DNA of 11,753 nucleotides from Euperipatoides rowelli (taxonomy: Eukaryota; Onychophora; Udeonychophora; Euonychophora; Peripatopsidae). The notes under the pieces are model-generated. The model worked only from the letters and a program-made list of their open reading frames with translations, searched no databases and was not told where the DNA came from. The position numbers and the translations under genes were made by a program. The DNA lies in the NCBI GenBank assembly GCA_003024985.2, contig PXIH01S0009249.1; one strand, 5' to 3'. Shown one piece after another: positions 1 to 10,929 of the stretch (positions are counted from its first letter, which is position 1; the number at the start of each line of letters is the position of its first letter).

Positions 1-65
1 AACATTAAAAGATGAGGATCCTTTCAAGACCAACATAGGTAAGACAAAGAAAGGGGATAAAATAG

Positions 66-97
66 TAAATGAGTGTAAAGCAGACTACACTCATTTA
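66..97. repeat. Perfect inverted repeat, 12-bp stem, 8-base loop
   Basis: TAAATGAGTGTA (66..77) is the exact reverse complement of TACACTCATTTA (86..97), separated by AAGCAGAC. A G:T pair could extend it by one. The stem is mixed in composition, so it is not simply an A/T-run effect. There are no flanking direct repeats to mark a mobile element and no arm long enough for a typical miRNA precursor. Confidence 0.85.
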
Positions 98-1352
98 TGA
101 AGNAGATGGATATACAGTAAATATCAATCTACTTCATATGTTTTTAAAAAAATTAATGGAATAAAGTAAAAATTAAAATTTATAAAATACTTGTTTTTAA
201 AACTTTATTAATCATTCCAGCATTTTATGAAACGGAATCTTGGAATTCATCAGTATCTGCTGCTACATACAGTATGCGCCCAAAAAGCAATAAGTGTAAA
301 TCTTACCATTTGTACACANCTTTGATAGAAAAATGTACTTTAAAAAAAAAAAAATCAAGATTTAATTATACTGATTAAAAGAAAGGTAAAAAAAATTAAC
401 ATTAAATCGATTGTGGTAAAAATTATAGTATTCAATTTTAAACACTGAGTTTTTATTAGTTCAAGGTTTATTCTTTATTGACATCCAAGAGAATTACATA
501 TTATTTAAATGAAATATGATCAGATACAATAATTATATTTACAGTATCTGCTTTACATATGAACCTTAGCCCAACCGGATTTCAATAGATTGTACTCATT
601 TAAAAAAAAAAAACTTTTTTAAGCAATAAATGCACTTTATTTACTGTATATTTGCATAAATTGTTTAAAAATGTTTCTTCTGGAATTAAGTATAAATAAA
701 ATCAATCGTAAATTTCTTAACTTAAATCGAATGATCACTCAATATCACTTTAATACGATCACACACTTTGAAGAAATACCACAATAATTAGCATCAAGTA
801 AACTTTAAAATGAAAAGTATGCAGACAAAAATTAATCTTAGGAGGAGCATGACTGAATCGTCAATCCTTTTCCCCATCTCTTTTCACAGTACTTTCAAAT
901 GTTTCCAAAATATAAAATTTCTCTTAGCATCTTGACAATTCACTTAGAAAAGCCATAAATAGTTGTACAAGCAGAAGTGAACAAGAAAAAATAATTATGC
1001 TATTTATGATTGTGGAATAATCTGGTCCGAAATATGTGTATATGTTGCGTCATATTATGTACATTTGTTCCATGTTTGTACATTTTATTGCATTTTAATC
1101 TTTACGCTGAAAATTCAGCCAGGTATTTTTTTTTCATGGCGCTCGACATGCCACAGCATTTTTCACATTGCCGTATTTAATGTTAACTCCCAAGAATGCT
1201 CAATAGATGATTAGCAAAGATATACCCTAACGATGGGTTTTGCTTCAGAAGTCTACCACTTTTTTTAAAAAAAATTATGCAAAAAAAATGCAAAAGTTAA
1301 CCGATTTTAAATTTTTTTTATAGTTTTAAAGATAATTAAATTTTTACAAAAT

Positions 1353-1375
1353 TAGAAAAAAAAAATTTTTTTTTC
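1353..1375. repeat. A10T9 tract
   Basis: Ten A (1356..1365) are directly followed by nine T, flanked by G and C. Such A-to-T junction tracts are rigid and disfavour nucleosomes. A second tract of the same build lies at 6086..6107, and both are followed shortly by ATATTTACAAA (1377 and 6117). Confidence 0.7.
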
Positions 1376-1449
1376 AATATTTACAAAAAATATACTTTTT
1401 CAGTGTGGCTTTTGAGATCAGACTCCGTGTATATCTATCTACATACGTG

Positions 1450-1545
1450 TTATATATACTGTACTTGTACTGTATATAGGCCTATTATATACTGTGTAAA
1501 CACAGTAATAATACAGTATATTCTACACAATAAATACTGTACATG
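1450..1545. repeat. Cluster of TACTGTA/TACAGTA words with nested hairpins
   Basis: TACTGTA occurs at 1457, 1468 and 1535, and TACAGTA at 1512. A hairpin TACTGTGT-AA-ACACAGTA spans 1490..1507. ATATACTGT (1487..1495) can also pair with ACAGTATAT (1513..1521), and TATATACTGTAC (1452..1463) with GTACTGTATATA (1468..1479) with one mismatch. TATAGGCCTA, a palindrome, lies at 1475..1484. No transposon ends were recognised. Confidence 0.65.
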
Positions 1546-1651
1546 CTATATATAACTTATTGTATACTATATGAAGAAATGTGCGGTGAGGATAAATGGA
1601 GATGAAAAGTCAGACCGCTGACTTGTTTTAGTAATTTTTGACAGGTTTTTA

Positions 1652-1838
<187 letters not shown>

Positions 1839-1845
1839 TAACAAC

Positions 1846-4800
1846 AAGAGGGCCCCCAAAACCCCACATATCTAACAACTTTTAAAATTTAACGAAAAAG
1901 ATGTTAAGATGTGGGAAAAGTTTGTTTTTCCTCTTTTTTCTATTTTTAATTAACATATAATAATGCTGTATAATTAACCTGCAGGCTTAAAAAAATATTA
2001 AAAAATATATACAGTACTTTCAGGAACTTTTAAGAAAAAACATTGTTTCAACATTTAATCTTTTAAAAAAGAAAAAAAATAATAACTTTCTCATTTTTAT
2101 ATCAATTAATTTGGGAAGTAGTTAAAATGCTGAAATCTTTTAGATATCTTAAAAAATTTATACCTGCAAGTTTGACAAAAAAAAAAATAAACATAAAAAA
2201 TTTGAGGAGAATTAGTATTTTTACTGTCGTTTTCCATTGCACTTTCATCAAACTAGCTACATGTAGGCATCAAATCAATCATTTTACATATACAAAATTC
2301 TAACAAAAAGTTGAATCATTCTTTTGTAACCATAAGTTTTAAAACATCTAATTCACTAATATAGCTTTATTTTTAATTGGTATTAAAAAATTAGAGAATA
2401 ATATATTAAAATAGAGAGCAAGTGTCTTAGAAATCAGCAGGGAATAACAAATTACAATCAAAAGTGCATATTTTGAAACAGCGTTTACCTTCAAAAGCAT
2501 CTAATGGCTCCCCTCCTAAATAACGCAAGAAGCAATTAATCTTTGAATATTGAAATCCGAATAATTTCCAATTGATGTACAATTTCACCCGCAAATTTTG
2601 TTATCCAATTTAAATAAATTTAAAGATTACAATTTTAAACTATTCAAAGTACCTAAATTTATAGTAATTCTTTTTGAAATTTATTTATAAATGAGATAAT
2701 TTTTGTGAAATCAAAATTATAAAAGCTTTTAAAAAACAAGCATTAACAAATTAAAAAAGTATATTTTTTTTCATTCCAAATCAGTTTTATATTTATTTTG
2801 CACATCACTTCCAATTATATCCATATTAAAGAAAAAATAATTTGCAAATTCAGTTTGACTTGTATTCAAACATTAAAAAAAACATTTGCTCACTTAATTA
2901 AAAAAAAAAGATGAAGGAACTATGGATAAAAGAAATTTTCAACTACAGGAATTGGTGCCATTTTTAATTTTATACCGGAACCTCTAAGTACCTATAGAAA
3001 TATTAAAGTTTTTAAAAATATACTGTATAATATAAATGATAGATAGAAAAATTAAATGTCAATATTTAAAAATCTTAGTAAAATAAAGCAAAATTTTCTG
3101 CTTATAATTTAACCTTATAGGGCTCAAGTACAGTAAAATTTGTATGAAACCGAATTGCTTTTTCTGCTCAACTACTGATTAATCTGTAGGACAAAGTTTA
3201 AACTCATTTCCAGATTAAGTGATGCAGTTACACTTTGATCATAATATGAAATAAGACATTTAAGTATGATTTAAACAAACCAATTTGGACGTCTCTAGCT
3301 TAAACGGCTGATTTTATATGATTATTTTTCAATAAAAGAACACCTGAATCTTTGATTTTTTTCTTTAAAAGGTAAAGGATTTTTTCCGTTTTTTTAATTT
3401 TGTATAGCGGTGTTATCTATAGGCCATTATATTTGAGTTATAATATAGTGCAATATGTCAAATGAAAGGTAAATTGTCATAGAATTGATCTTTGTGAGTG
3501 GTTTTGATGCTTAATTTGAAGAAAAACATTTATAAGCCCCAAAAAGGAGAATCATAATTTTTCAATTAAAATTTTTTAAATGAAAATGTTTTATTTTATT
3601 TTTTTTACATATACAGTATATTAATATTTAATTAAGAAAACTGTTTATACTATTTTAAAGCCTGTTTAATCTATTTTAAAATGCTATAAAACACTTCATG
3701 ATTTATTAAATATTAAACCTAATGACTTTAAATATATAAAAATACGTAATCACACTGCTCATTAGCAGTGAACAGCTGAGCATAAATGTAATTTTTTAAT
3801 TACGACTAGTGAGTTCTAATGGGTTAAGAAAGTAAAATTAACAATATTGCGTTTTTGCTTTTGGTGGTTGGGTTTGGGAATCCAGCAACGAGACCCTTAT
3901 GCACTATTTTTTTTACACATCAAGTACTAATTCTATTTAATATGGTTCCAAGAAGTATATTTATCACTTTTTTTTTTTTTCAACTTTACTTTTTATCTGA
4001 GATTGGGGCAATAAAAAAATCTTTCATTTTAATATGTTTACAGTTTAAATATTCTCAAATGTACAATTATATTGGTTTAACAAGAAATAAAAAAAAATTA
4101 AAAATGTCACGAGGATAACCCTATCGATTAACATGATAAAGGCATGTTCATTAGAATTTTTCAGTGCGTTTCGTTTATACCTGGTCACATGAACATTTAA
4201 TTTTATAGATGAACGATCAAAGTTAGCCCTTTGTGAGTAGCAAAGTACTAGATAATAGTTTAGTATGCTGTTATACAATAATAATTCTGATGCAATTGAA
4301 GAAGAAATTCTAACTTAAAATGAAAAAAAAAATGTGTTTAGTGGCCGACTATTTTAAAAATACTAGCATTTTTAAATTACAACAATAATCCTTTCTGGTA
4401 AAGACTTGTGCAGCCTTACTTACGGAGATATTTAAAATTGATGTATCCCCCCTCCCCCCAAAAAAAAATTAATGTAAAATTAATTATTAGGATTGCAGAT
4501 GATTAAAATGAAAAATTATAGCTACCCCATCATTTAAGATATTGTAATCACCCAGTTTTTACATAATTTCAATCCCTTTAATTGAAGCAATGATGAACGG
4601 TCGAGTTAATTTTGTGCGCTTAATGACGAACGAAAAAGTATCGAATAGTTTAAATATGGCAATTAAAAAAGTTAGCTATTGACTAACACGCCTTAAGTTA
4701 TGCAGAACCGTGTAATATACACTCTTTTAATTTATATTATTTGAATAGTTTATTAATCTATAAAAGCTTTTGCTCCAGCTCTCCATATTTAGTTTTGAAG

Positions 4801-5483
4801 TTTTAATCTTTATTGTTAGACTAGTAAAATAATTTAAAATAAAAATGCACAAAATTTGTAGAAAAAAAAACTTTTGAGAATAAACACATTCATAAAACAC
4901 GTCTAAAATTATTAATTTTGCATTNTAACATTTTTTATCTACAGTAAGTTCTAATAAATTTAAGACTTAGCAACCTCAATCCAATATTCACAATTTATTT
5001 TTCTAGAATTTAAAAAAAATACAATACACATTGTATTCATTTTAAAATGAAACATTTTTGTCAAAAAACAAAACAAAACAGAATTTTCATAAGATTACTT
5101 AGAGATACTGGTATTTGTTATTGGCAATAATTAAATTTCAGAATTAAAATAAAAAAATGTATTGTTCTTAAAGCAGCTAATCAAAAACTTATACTTCTAA
5201 ATTTTTGGTTAGGTAAAATTGCAGTAATGATTAAAATAAAAGTAAAATGGTTAACAATGACACTATTGTAAGAAAGTTGGTAAAACGTTTTTGGATTGTA
5301 TTTCGTAAAATTTGAAAACAAAAATTTGAAAATTGCTTTTTATTTTAATACTTTTTATGGAGCTTTCCATTTACAGTATTAAGTTATAATAGTTTCCCTT
5401 ATTAAAGATTTTATCATTTGTTTGTCCCTCCAAATACATTTGACCTATGGTTTTTTTTAAAGTTAATGTAGTCTCTTAAGTAT
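1846..5483. other. Intronic stretch without recognised genes
   Basis: A+T-rich intron. Visible items are minor: a hairpin CACTGCT-CATT-AGCAGTG at 3753..3770, a C-rich tract at 4447..4459 running into A9, a CpG-enriched patch at about 4598..4712, and half of a small dispersed repeat at 3457..3477. The longest open frame (3855..4118 on the plus strand, 87 codons) has no family features and a length that chance explains. Confidence 0.6.
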
Positions 5484-5800
5484 AGGTTATCAGATTTCCT
5501 TAAGTTTAATTATTGATCTAGTTTATCAGAAAACAGCTCATCAGGTTTTCTAGAGCATATTGATTTTTTTATCTGTCATTACAACTTATTTTAATTGACC
5601 AATTAAAGCCCTTCATTTCATCAAATATAGCTCAATCAGGTTTCCCAAAATTAAGTTATTATTTCATGTGGTTTCCAGGAGTCACAGCTCGTGACTTCCT
5701 AGTGTAAACTCAGCTCACAAAGTTTCCAGAGTATAACTTATTTGGTTTCTAACAATATAGCTCATCTGATTAGCCAAATATGGAATTCATCTGCATTTGT
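5484..5800 (+). repeat. Degenerate minisatellite, unit about 25 bp
   Basis: Copies of a unit close to AGCTCATCTGGTTTCC plus about nine A/T-rich bases recur in register. Clear copies begin near 5484 (GTTATCAGATTTCC), 5510, 5535 (AGCTCATCAGGTTTTC), 5629 (AGCTCAATCAGGTTTCC), 5661 (TTTCATGTGGTTTCC), 5686, 5712 (AGCTCACAAAGTTTCC), 5735 (AACTTATTTGGTTTC), 5759 (AGCTCATCTGATT) and 5784 (ATTCATCTGCATTTG). Steps are 23 to 26 bases, apart from a 32-base step and a 94-base gap of about four eroded units. Copies are diverged, so the array is old. It may start as early as 5407, where weaker copies are seen. Confidence 0.75.
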
Positions 5801-6085
5801 TTCTTTTTTTATAAGAACTATTTTAATTTTGAAATATGTTCTAAAAATGGTAAGAAAACAAAGTATAATAATGACCATTCAAAATAAATAGAAGTAACAA
5901 ATATCTGCCAGCTGGAATTATGTGACAGTTAATCAAACTATTTAAATATTAAAAAAAAAATTATTATAGTAATTTTTAAAAGCACGTATTAAAAAAAATT
6001 CCAATTAATTAATACCTCTATTAAGAGTCTACCTACAAAAATATTTTTCACTCTACATACCATATTTGTATACTTGTGTACTAAT

Positions 6086-6107
6086 GAAAAAAAAAATTTT
6101 TTTTTTC
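6086..6107. repeat. A10T10 palindrome
   Basis: G, ten A, ten T, C: a perfect 22-base palindrome. It parallels the A10T9 tract at 1355..1375. Slippage in homopolymers could make its exact length uncertain in the assembly. Confidence 0.75.
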
Positions 6108-7846
6108 CTCTCTTAAATATTTACAAATAGATAAACACATCAAATTTAAAATATAAACGTATTTTTAGTTCCATTATCAGCCATTAAGATTTTAATTTTA
6201 ATGAAATTTTATAAAATGTTTCGCATATTATTTTTATGAATGGAAACCTATAAACTTGTTTAAATTTTAATTTGTTGATAAAACCGTCTTTTAATTTTAT
6301 CGAGCAGTATTACATTACCGTAATTATTTGATGACCATAAGTTTTAGCATAAAATATTTTAGAACTTTTTATTTTATTTCTTACTTTCAGTATGTTTTAA
6401 TAATAGAAAACATATTGAAGTACATTAAAATGCTTTTTTTTCCTCACTTTATGTACACTTTTCCAATCTTATTAGTAATAAAATTCTATTACTTTACATC
6501 AACAAACCGAAGGAGAAAAAAAGATTACTATCTTTTGCAATAAATTAATACTTAGAAAAATATTTTAAGAAACCAACATCAATGTCTCTGCCTTAAGCTA
6601 TAATTTTTTGTAAACTAAAAAGTATATCAATATTTAAAGTGCAGCACACTGATTGAACATTGTTTGCAAAACACTTTGCACATTATCATTTAATCTTTTT
6701 TCTTTTAAAAAAAATCCACTTAATACTCAAATTTACTGAGAAAATATAAAATAAATTTAGATTGATGAATAGTAAAAATTAAAATTTTTTTATCTAAAAA
6801 AAAGGGTGTGGTCAATAATTGTGGCTTTTTAAAGTCTATAATTTCTTTTTCAAATATTGTAAATTTTATTTATTATTATATTGTACTTGGCTGTATTAAC
6901 TCTAATTGGTCATAGTCATAAAGTTTGCATAATAAACTAAACCAAAATGTAAATTAGTTTGTAGTATCAAATCTGTTATGGCCCATCCCTCAAAGGGAAA
7001 AATTGACTAAATAAGTATCAATTTCCTAATCTATGAATAATTTTATTTAAAAAATTACCTATACTGTAGTCTCAAAGTAGAAATATCCTTTTTGACATTT
7101 TAAATATGAAAATGTGTTTATTAATTATTGATTTATGTATTTGAAGAATTATTTCATTAAAATACAGATTATTTCATTTAATCAATTCAATCTATTTTTA
7201 CTCAGAGTAAAGATTTAAAGTTTTTTATTATGTCTAATACTGACTGATTAGACTTTTCCTCCTGGGTTCATCAGTGATATCCAACCGTTGGATGTTTTTA
7301 ACCAATGTTGTTTTTATATGAAAAAACAAAACAAGATCAATTGAAAAAACTTGGCTTTAATTCCAATTGAGAACACACCACTTCATTTATTTTAAAAAGC
7401 TGTATTATAGTACTGTATAAAATATTTTCTAATAAATAATTAATACTAAATTGCCAATAGTGTTTAGGTTTTAAAACAACTAGTGTGTTTAGCTCCATTA
7501 AATACATTTAATTTTTGACCACGATTCCTAGGACGATTAATATTTCTAATTAAATCATTTCTAGTTATTTAAGACTACAAAATGCTATTATTATTAAGTT
7601 TAGAAAATGATTTGAAAAATAGATTTTCAGATTGACATTTTTAAAATTTCAAATTCTTTCTGAATAAAATACCAAATTTGACAAATATTCCATTTATTTT
7701 GCCCAAAATATGCCATTTATTGACCCTAGGTAGAGAATTTTTTTTTAAATACTTTTAAAAATAAACTTATAAAACTAAAATTCTTTTGTAAATATCTCTA
7801 TTTTTTCAGATAAAAACAATTTTTTTTTTTAATTAAAGTATCCTCT

Positions 7847-8055
7847 ATTGGATAAAATTTATAAAAATCTCTATAGAATTAATCTTCAGCCAATAAAATC
7901 AAGTCTTACAACAACCCTTTAGTAAACAAAGATCGCTAAAATATTGAAATAATGAAAATAAGTTTTGATTGGGTAATTGAGTCATACGACATGCAACACC
8001 TAGCAAAAGCCAATCAAAATTGAGAATACTTCCCTTTAATAAAACCTGACATTGG
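7847..8055. promoter_or_regulatory. Five CCAAT boxes in about 210 bases
   Basis: CCAAT or its complement occurs at 7847..7851 (-), 7890..7894 (+), 7968..7972 (-), 8010..8014 (+) and 8051..8055 (-). Spacing is 43, 78, 42 and 41 bases, close to multiples of 40. TTTTGATTGG (7963..7972) and CCAATCAAAA (8010..8019) form a 10-bp inverted repeat. CCAAT is the NF-Y core site. At this base composition about 0.35 such words would be expected in the interval, although the window as a whole has somewhat more CCAAT than expected. Regulatory function is inferred only. Confidence 0.3.
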
Positions 8056-8616
8056 CTGCAGGTTCATCATTCTTACATTTTGTATAATTATTAACTTATT
8101 ATTTTTAATAATTAGATAAGTTTATTAAATTCAATCATTTTAATTTTAAGTGACAACTTTCTTTTTTACTTTTTTTTTGTATTGAATAGCGATTGATTTT
8201 GATTGTTACATTAATTTTTGATCGTAGTTATAAAATAGCAATGATAATTCATCAGTTATGTTTCATTTAAATATAGTTTTTTCAATTTTATTATTTGCCA
8301 TATAGTAGGATTTTAATTTAGTAATAAAATATTTCTTAGGTAAATATATTCAAATTGAACTTGCCATTCTATTTTTGATTCCCTCCCCAAATTCCCTTGT
8401 TTAGCACGTTATATTTCATTTTAAATTACATACACAAATTAGATCAAATAATTATTTTTATAATATTCCTTAATTAGTGTAAAATCAATTTGATATTTTA
8501 AAACTTTTTACTTAAATCCTGTGGCTGTATGCACAATAGCTTTCGTTGAATTGTAATTTAAAATTTAATGGTGTTTTTAACAAAATGCTTTTTTATATAA
8601 TTTTGAATGTTTGAAA

Positions 8617-8639
8617 AACTATCATTTAAAATGATAGTT
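8617..8639. repeat. Perfect palindrome, 11-bp stem, 1-base centre
   Basis: AACTATCATTT, one A, then AAATGATAGTT. The arms are exact reverse complements. It is too short and lacks the loop expected for an RNA gene; as DNA it could extrude a cruciform or be the meeting point of a small inverted duplication. Confidence 0.85.
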
Positions 8640-10046
8640 ACATGTTGAAACTTTGTACAGAACTTCTTTATTCTATACAAAAAAACGTATTTTCACTTTA
8701 AAGCTAATAAAAGTGACGTTAAATTTACTTTTTAGTTATAAAACATATCTTATCCAATAAATTGGTTATTAATAAGTAAAAATTGAGAATCTTGTGTTTA
8801 TAGTAATAGTAGTTTACAAATGATAGTTTTTCTAAGCAAATTATATTAAAATTCAAAATGGAGTTCATGCTATGGTAACCAATTAATTTTAAAAAATATT
8901 TGAGGCTAATTTTTTTATTAGTTACTGTAGCTTACAAGTGTGGAAAATTTGGAACAAAAATAATATAAATAAAAAAAAAAATACTTTGGCCTACCATATC
9001 CGCCCTTAAAACACAAAGATTAAATGGTAAAGTAAAAAAAAAAATTAAGTGTTTAGATAATACTTGAATATATTTTGCAAATGAATGATTTTGATATCAG
9101 ACAGTGTATATGTTATCCATTTTATTAAATGTTTGGAAGCTCTTTTATCATATGCAATTATGATAATTGGGAATGATAAATTTATTTTTATCACTTTCAG
9201 CAGCCTACTGGCAAAAATTTTTATCTTTTTCAGTTTATTATTTATAAATTCTGCAATAGTACCAAAATGAAATAACTAAAAAAAAAACAAATTAAATACA
9301 GTCGGTCAAATTAAAGTTAGCCTTAGTAAATAAATTTAAAAAACAACAACATAATAATGATAAAAAATCTAAACATCAATTACATTTTGTTTTAATAAAA
9401 TTAAATTTTTTAAAAATATTTATAAAACAAAACAAAATTTTTTTTATAAATGTCAACAATAATTTAGGTAATAAAATTGATATTAAACTCTTAAAGTGCT
9501 ATTATTATGTAATTCACTAATCATCTTTGAAACACAGTCTTACTTTTATTTAAACTAAATTTTAGCCATTATGTTGCAGAAAATAGCAAAATAAAGGAAA
9601 GTGTGAAATTTTTTCTTTTAAAAATCTAACTTTAATACAAAAAATGCTTTTCTAGAAATTTCTATTAAATATATACCAATTACAGTAGGCAAAAATAAAA
9701 ATTACTTATTAATTTTAATTATTTAAATAACAAATTTTGGCTAATTATAAATGTCTTTAGCTAAATCATCAACCTGTGGACATTTAATACTATCAAAAGT
9801 TTGTTGTTTTTTAAATTCAGAGCTATTTTCTGCTTAAATTTCGGTATATTCTGAATCTAGACTGGTATTAAAACTATTTCTTGTGTTGCTTGCAAACTCA
9901 AGGCATTAATAATAATTACCAATAGTAAAACCACTTACAATATTTTATACAATCAAAGAGTATTACATTTTTTTATACTATCAACTGAGTTTGAAAGGTA
10001 AGCTTTACAACTAGAAATGTATGATTTTGGAATAATTAAAAATATA

Positions 10047-10225
10047 CAGTAGGGATGCACCGAATATCCAGTAACTTTTCGGTATTCGGCCCATACGGCC
10101 AAAAAAAATGATTTTCGGTATTCAGTGATATTTGGCCCAGTCAAATATTCGGTATTCGGCCCAGTCAAATATTTGGTATTCAGTGATATTCAGTATTCGG
10201 AAGAGCAGTTTTCAGCCGAATACTT
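10047..10225 (+). mobile_element. Truncated hAT-type non-autonomous element (MITE)
   Basis: The left edge reads CAGTAGGGATGCACCGAAT, a terminal sequence widespread at the ends of hAT-superfamily MITEs in animal genomes (recognised from memory). The body is built of TATTCGG and CGGTATTC words, in sharp contrast to the surrounding composition. No matching right terminus (the complement, GGTGCATCCCTA) follows, so the element looks truncated after about 10225, where the TTCGG-type words stop (last CCGAATAC at 10217). With only one end, an 8-bp target duplication cannot be verified. No transposase is present; an open frame on the minus strand through it is a by-product of the repeats. Confidence 0.75.
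10134..10181 (+). repeat. 24-bp tandem duplication inside the MITE
   Basis: The unit starting GGCCCAGTCAAATATT and ending GGTATTC occurs at 10134..10157 and immediately again at 10158..10181, differing at one base. GGTATTCAGTGATATT is also repeated 58 bases apart, at 10117..10132 and 10175..10190. This is internal expansion of the element. Confidence 0.85.
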
Positions 10226-10929
10226 GATTTAAACCAACCACAAAACAAATTTAATTAACACCAACATGCATTTCAAAACATTTAATTTCCATTCTACATT
10301 TACTATTGATGATTAAACAAGAGTAGTATGTCTATGTATTTACGATGAATATTTAAACTAACCATACAAAATATGACAAAAATTAACTAAAAGCATAAAT
10401 CAGAAACAAAAATTGTGATTAAAATAAAGCTAATGTTAACACTATTCTTCATAACAGGACACAAGAAATTATTTGAATATTTAGTATACTGTATATTCAG
10501 TAAACAGAATCTCATAATTCGCACTATAAAAATATATCAATTTTCGAAAGTAATAAAAAAATATATATTTTTCTGATAATTTTTTTTTTTTTAATTTCCT
10601 AAAAATATAATTATTTAGCTTTAAAAACTGTGCAAAAAGCATTCAAATCTGATAATTTTTACTATTTTTTTAAATTTATTTAAAAAAAGTTGCACTTTTC
10701 AAATTTTCTTCCTATGAGACACCCCTATGGTCAAATTGAAAGGTAATTGTGTCTTTTGAATTTCAGAATATCAAATGTCTTTATTCTTTAATTAAATTCC
10801 ATTTACTTTGTTCTGTTTACCCAACATCCCTTAAGTAGCTCACTTAGATTTTATGATTCTAGCTTTATTATTTTAATTTTAAACAACAAATCTTGTTTGT
10901 TGTAGCAAATTCTATATTTTAAAGCATTG

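Larger units (their letters stand above)
5801..10046. other. Intronic stretch without recognised genes
   Basis: A+T-rich intron. It includes an A10T10 palindrome at 6086..6107, an imperfect palindrome ATCCAAC-C-GTTGGAT at 7279..7293, a CCAAT-box cluster at 7847..8055 and a perfect hairpin at 8617..8639. The short open frames at 6328..6543 and 9085..9270 are rich in Phe, Ile and Tyr, as expected from translated A/T-rich sequence, and show no domain. Confidence 0.6.

Noticed and set aside
2-97. Open frame on the plus strand with KDEDPFKTN, followed by a stop and an AATAAA at 160
   Set aside because: Charged and exon-like at first sight, with a GGTAAG at 38..43, but only about 31 codons are visible, it lies antisense inside the inferred intron, and AATAAA is common here. 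A blastx with sequence to the left of the window would settle it.
2130-2256. Minus-strand frame with DESAMENDSKN
   Set aside because: Short, followed by translated A/T runs, and no splice sites at sensible borders.
2436-2612. Minus-strand open frame of about 59 codons with LGGEPLDAFE followed by GGTAAAC
   Set aside because: I considered it as an upstream U2SURP exon because it has a donor-like end, but it matches no part of the protein I know and has no convincing acceptor; several such frames are expected by chance.
3753-3770. Hairpin CACTGCT-CATT-AGCAGTG
   Set aside because: The 7-bp stem is too short for a miRNA precursor or other RNA gene; kept only as a note.
3855-4118. Longest open frame, 87 codons on the plus strand
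   Set aside because: Hydrophobic, Phe/Ile-rich product with no motif. About one open run this long is expected by chance in six frames of 11.7 kb at this composition. It is antisense to the U2SURP transcript and lacks any splice or polyadenylation context.
4045-4278. 77-codon open frame on the minus strand
   Set aside because: No domain features, length within chance, and it overlaps the opposite-strand frame at 3855..4118.
6328-6543. 71-codon open frame on the plus strand
   Set aside because: Composition simply reflects A/T-rich sequence (Phe, Tyr, Ile, Lys); no family features.
9085-9270. 61-codon open frame on the plus strand
   Set aside because: Hydrophobic but without a signal-peptide pattern or domain; chance length.
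9953-10168. 71-codon open frame on the minus strand with repeated TGPN and TEY motifs
   Set aside because: The repeated peptide is the translation of the MITE's internal repeats; it is not a protein gene.
10883-10903. Hairpin ACAACAAA-TCTTG-TTTGTTGT
   Set aside because: The 8-bp stem is of low complexity; similar structures arise by chance in this composition.
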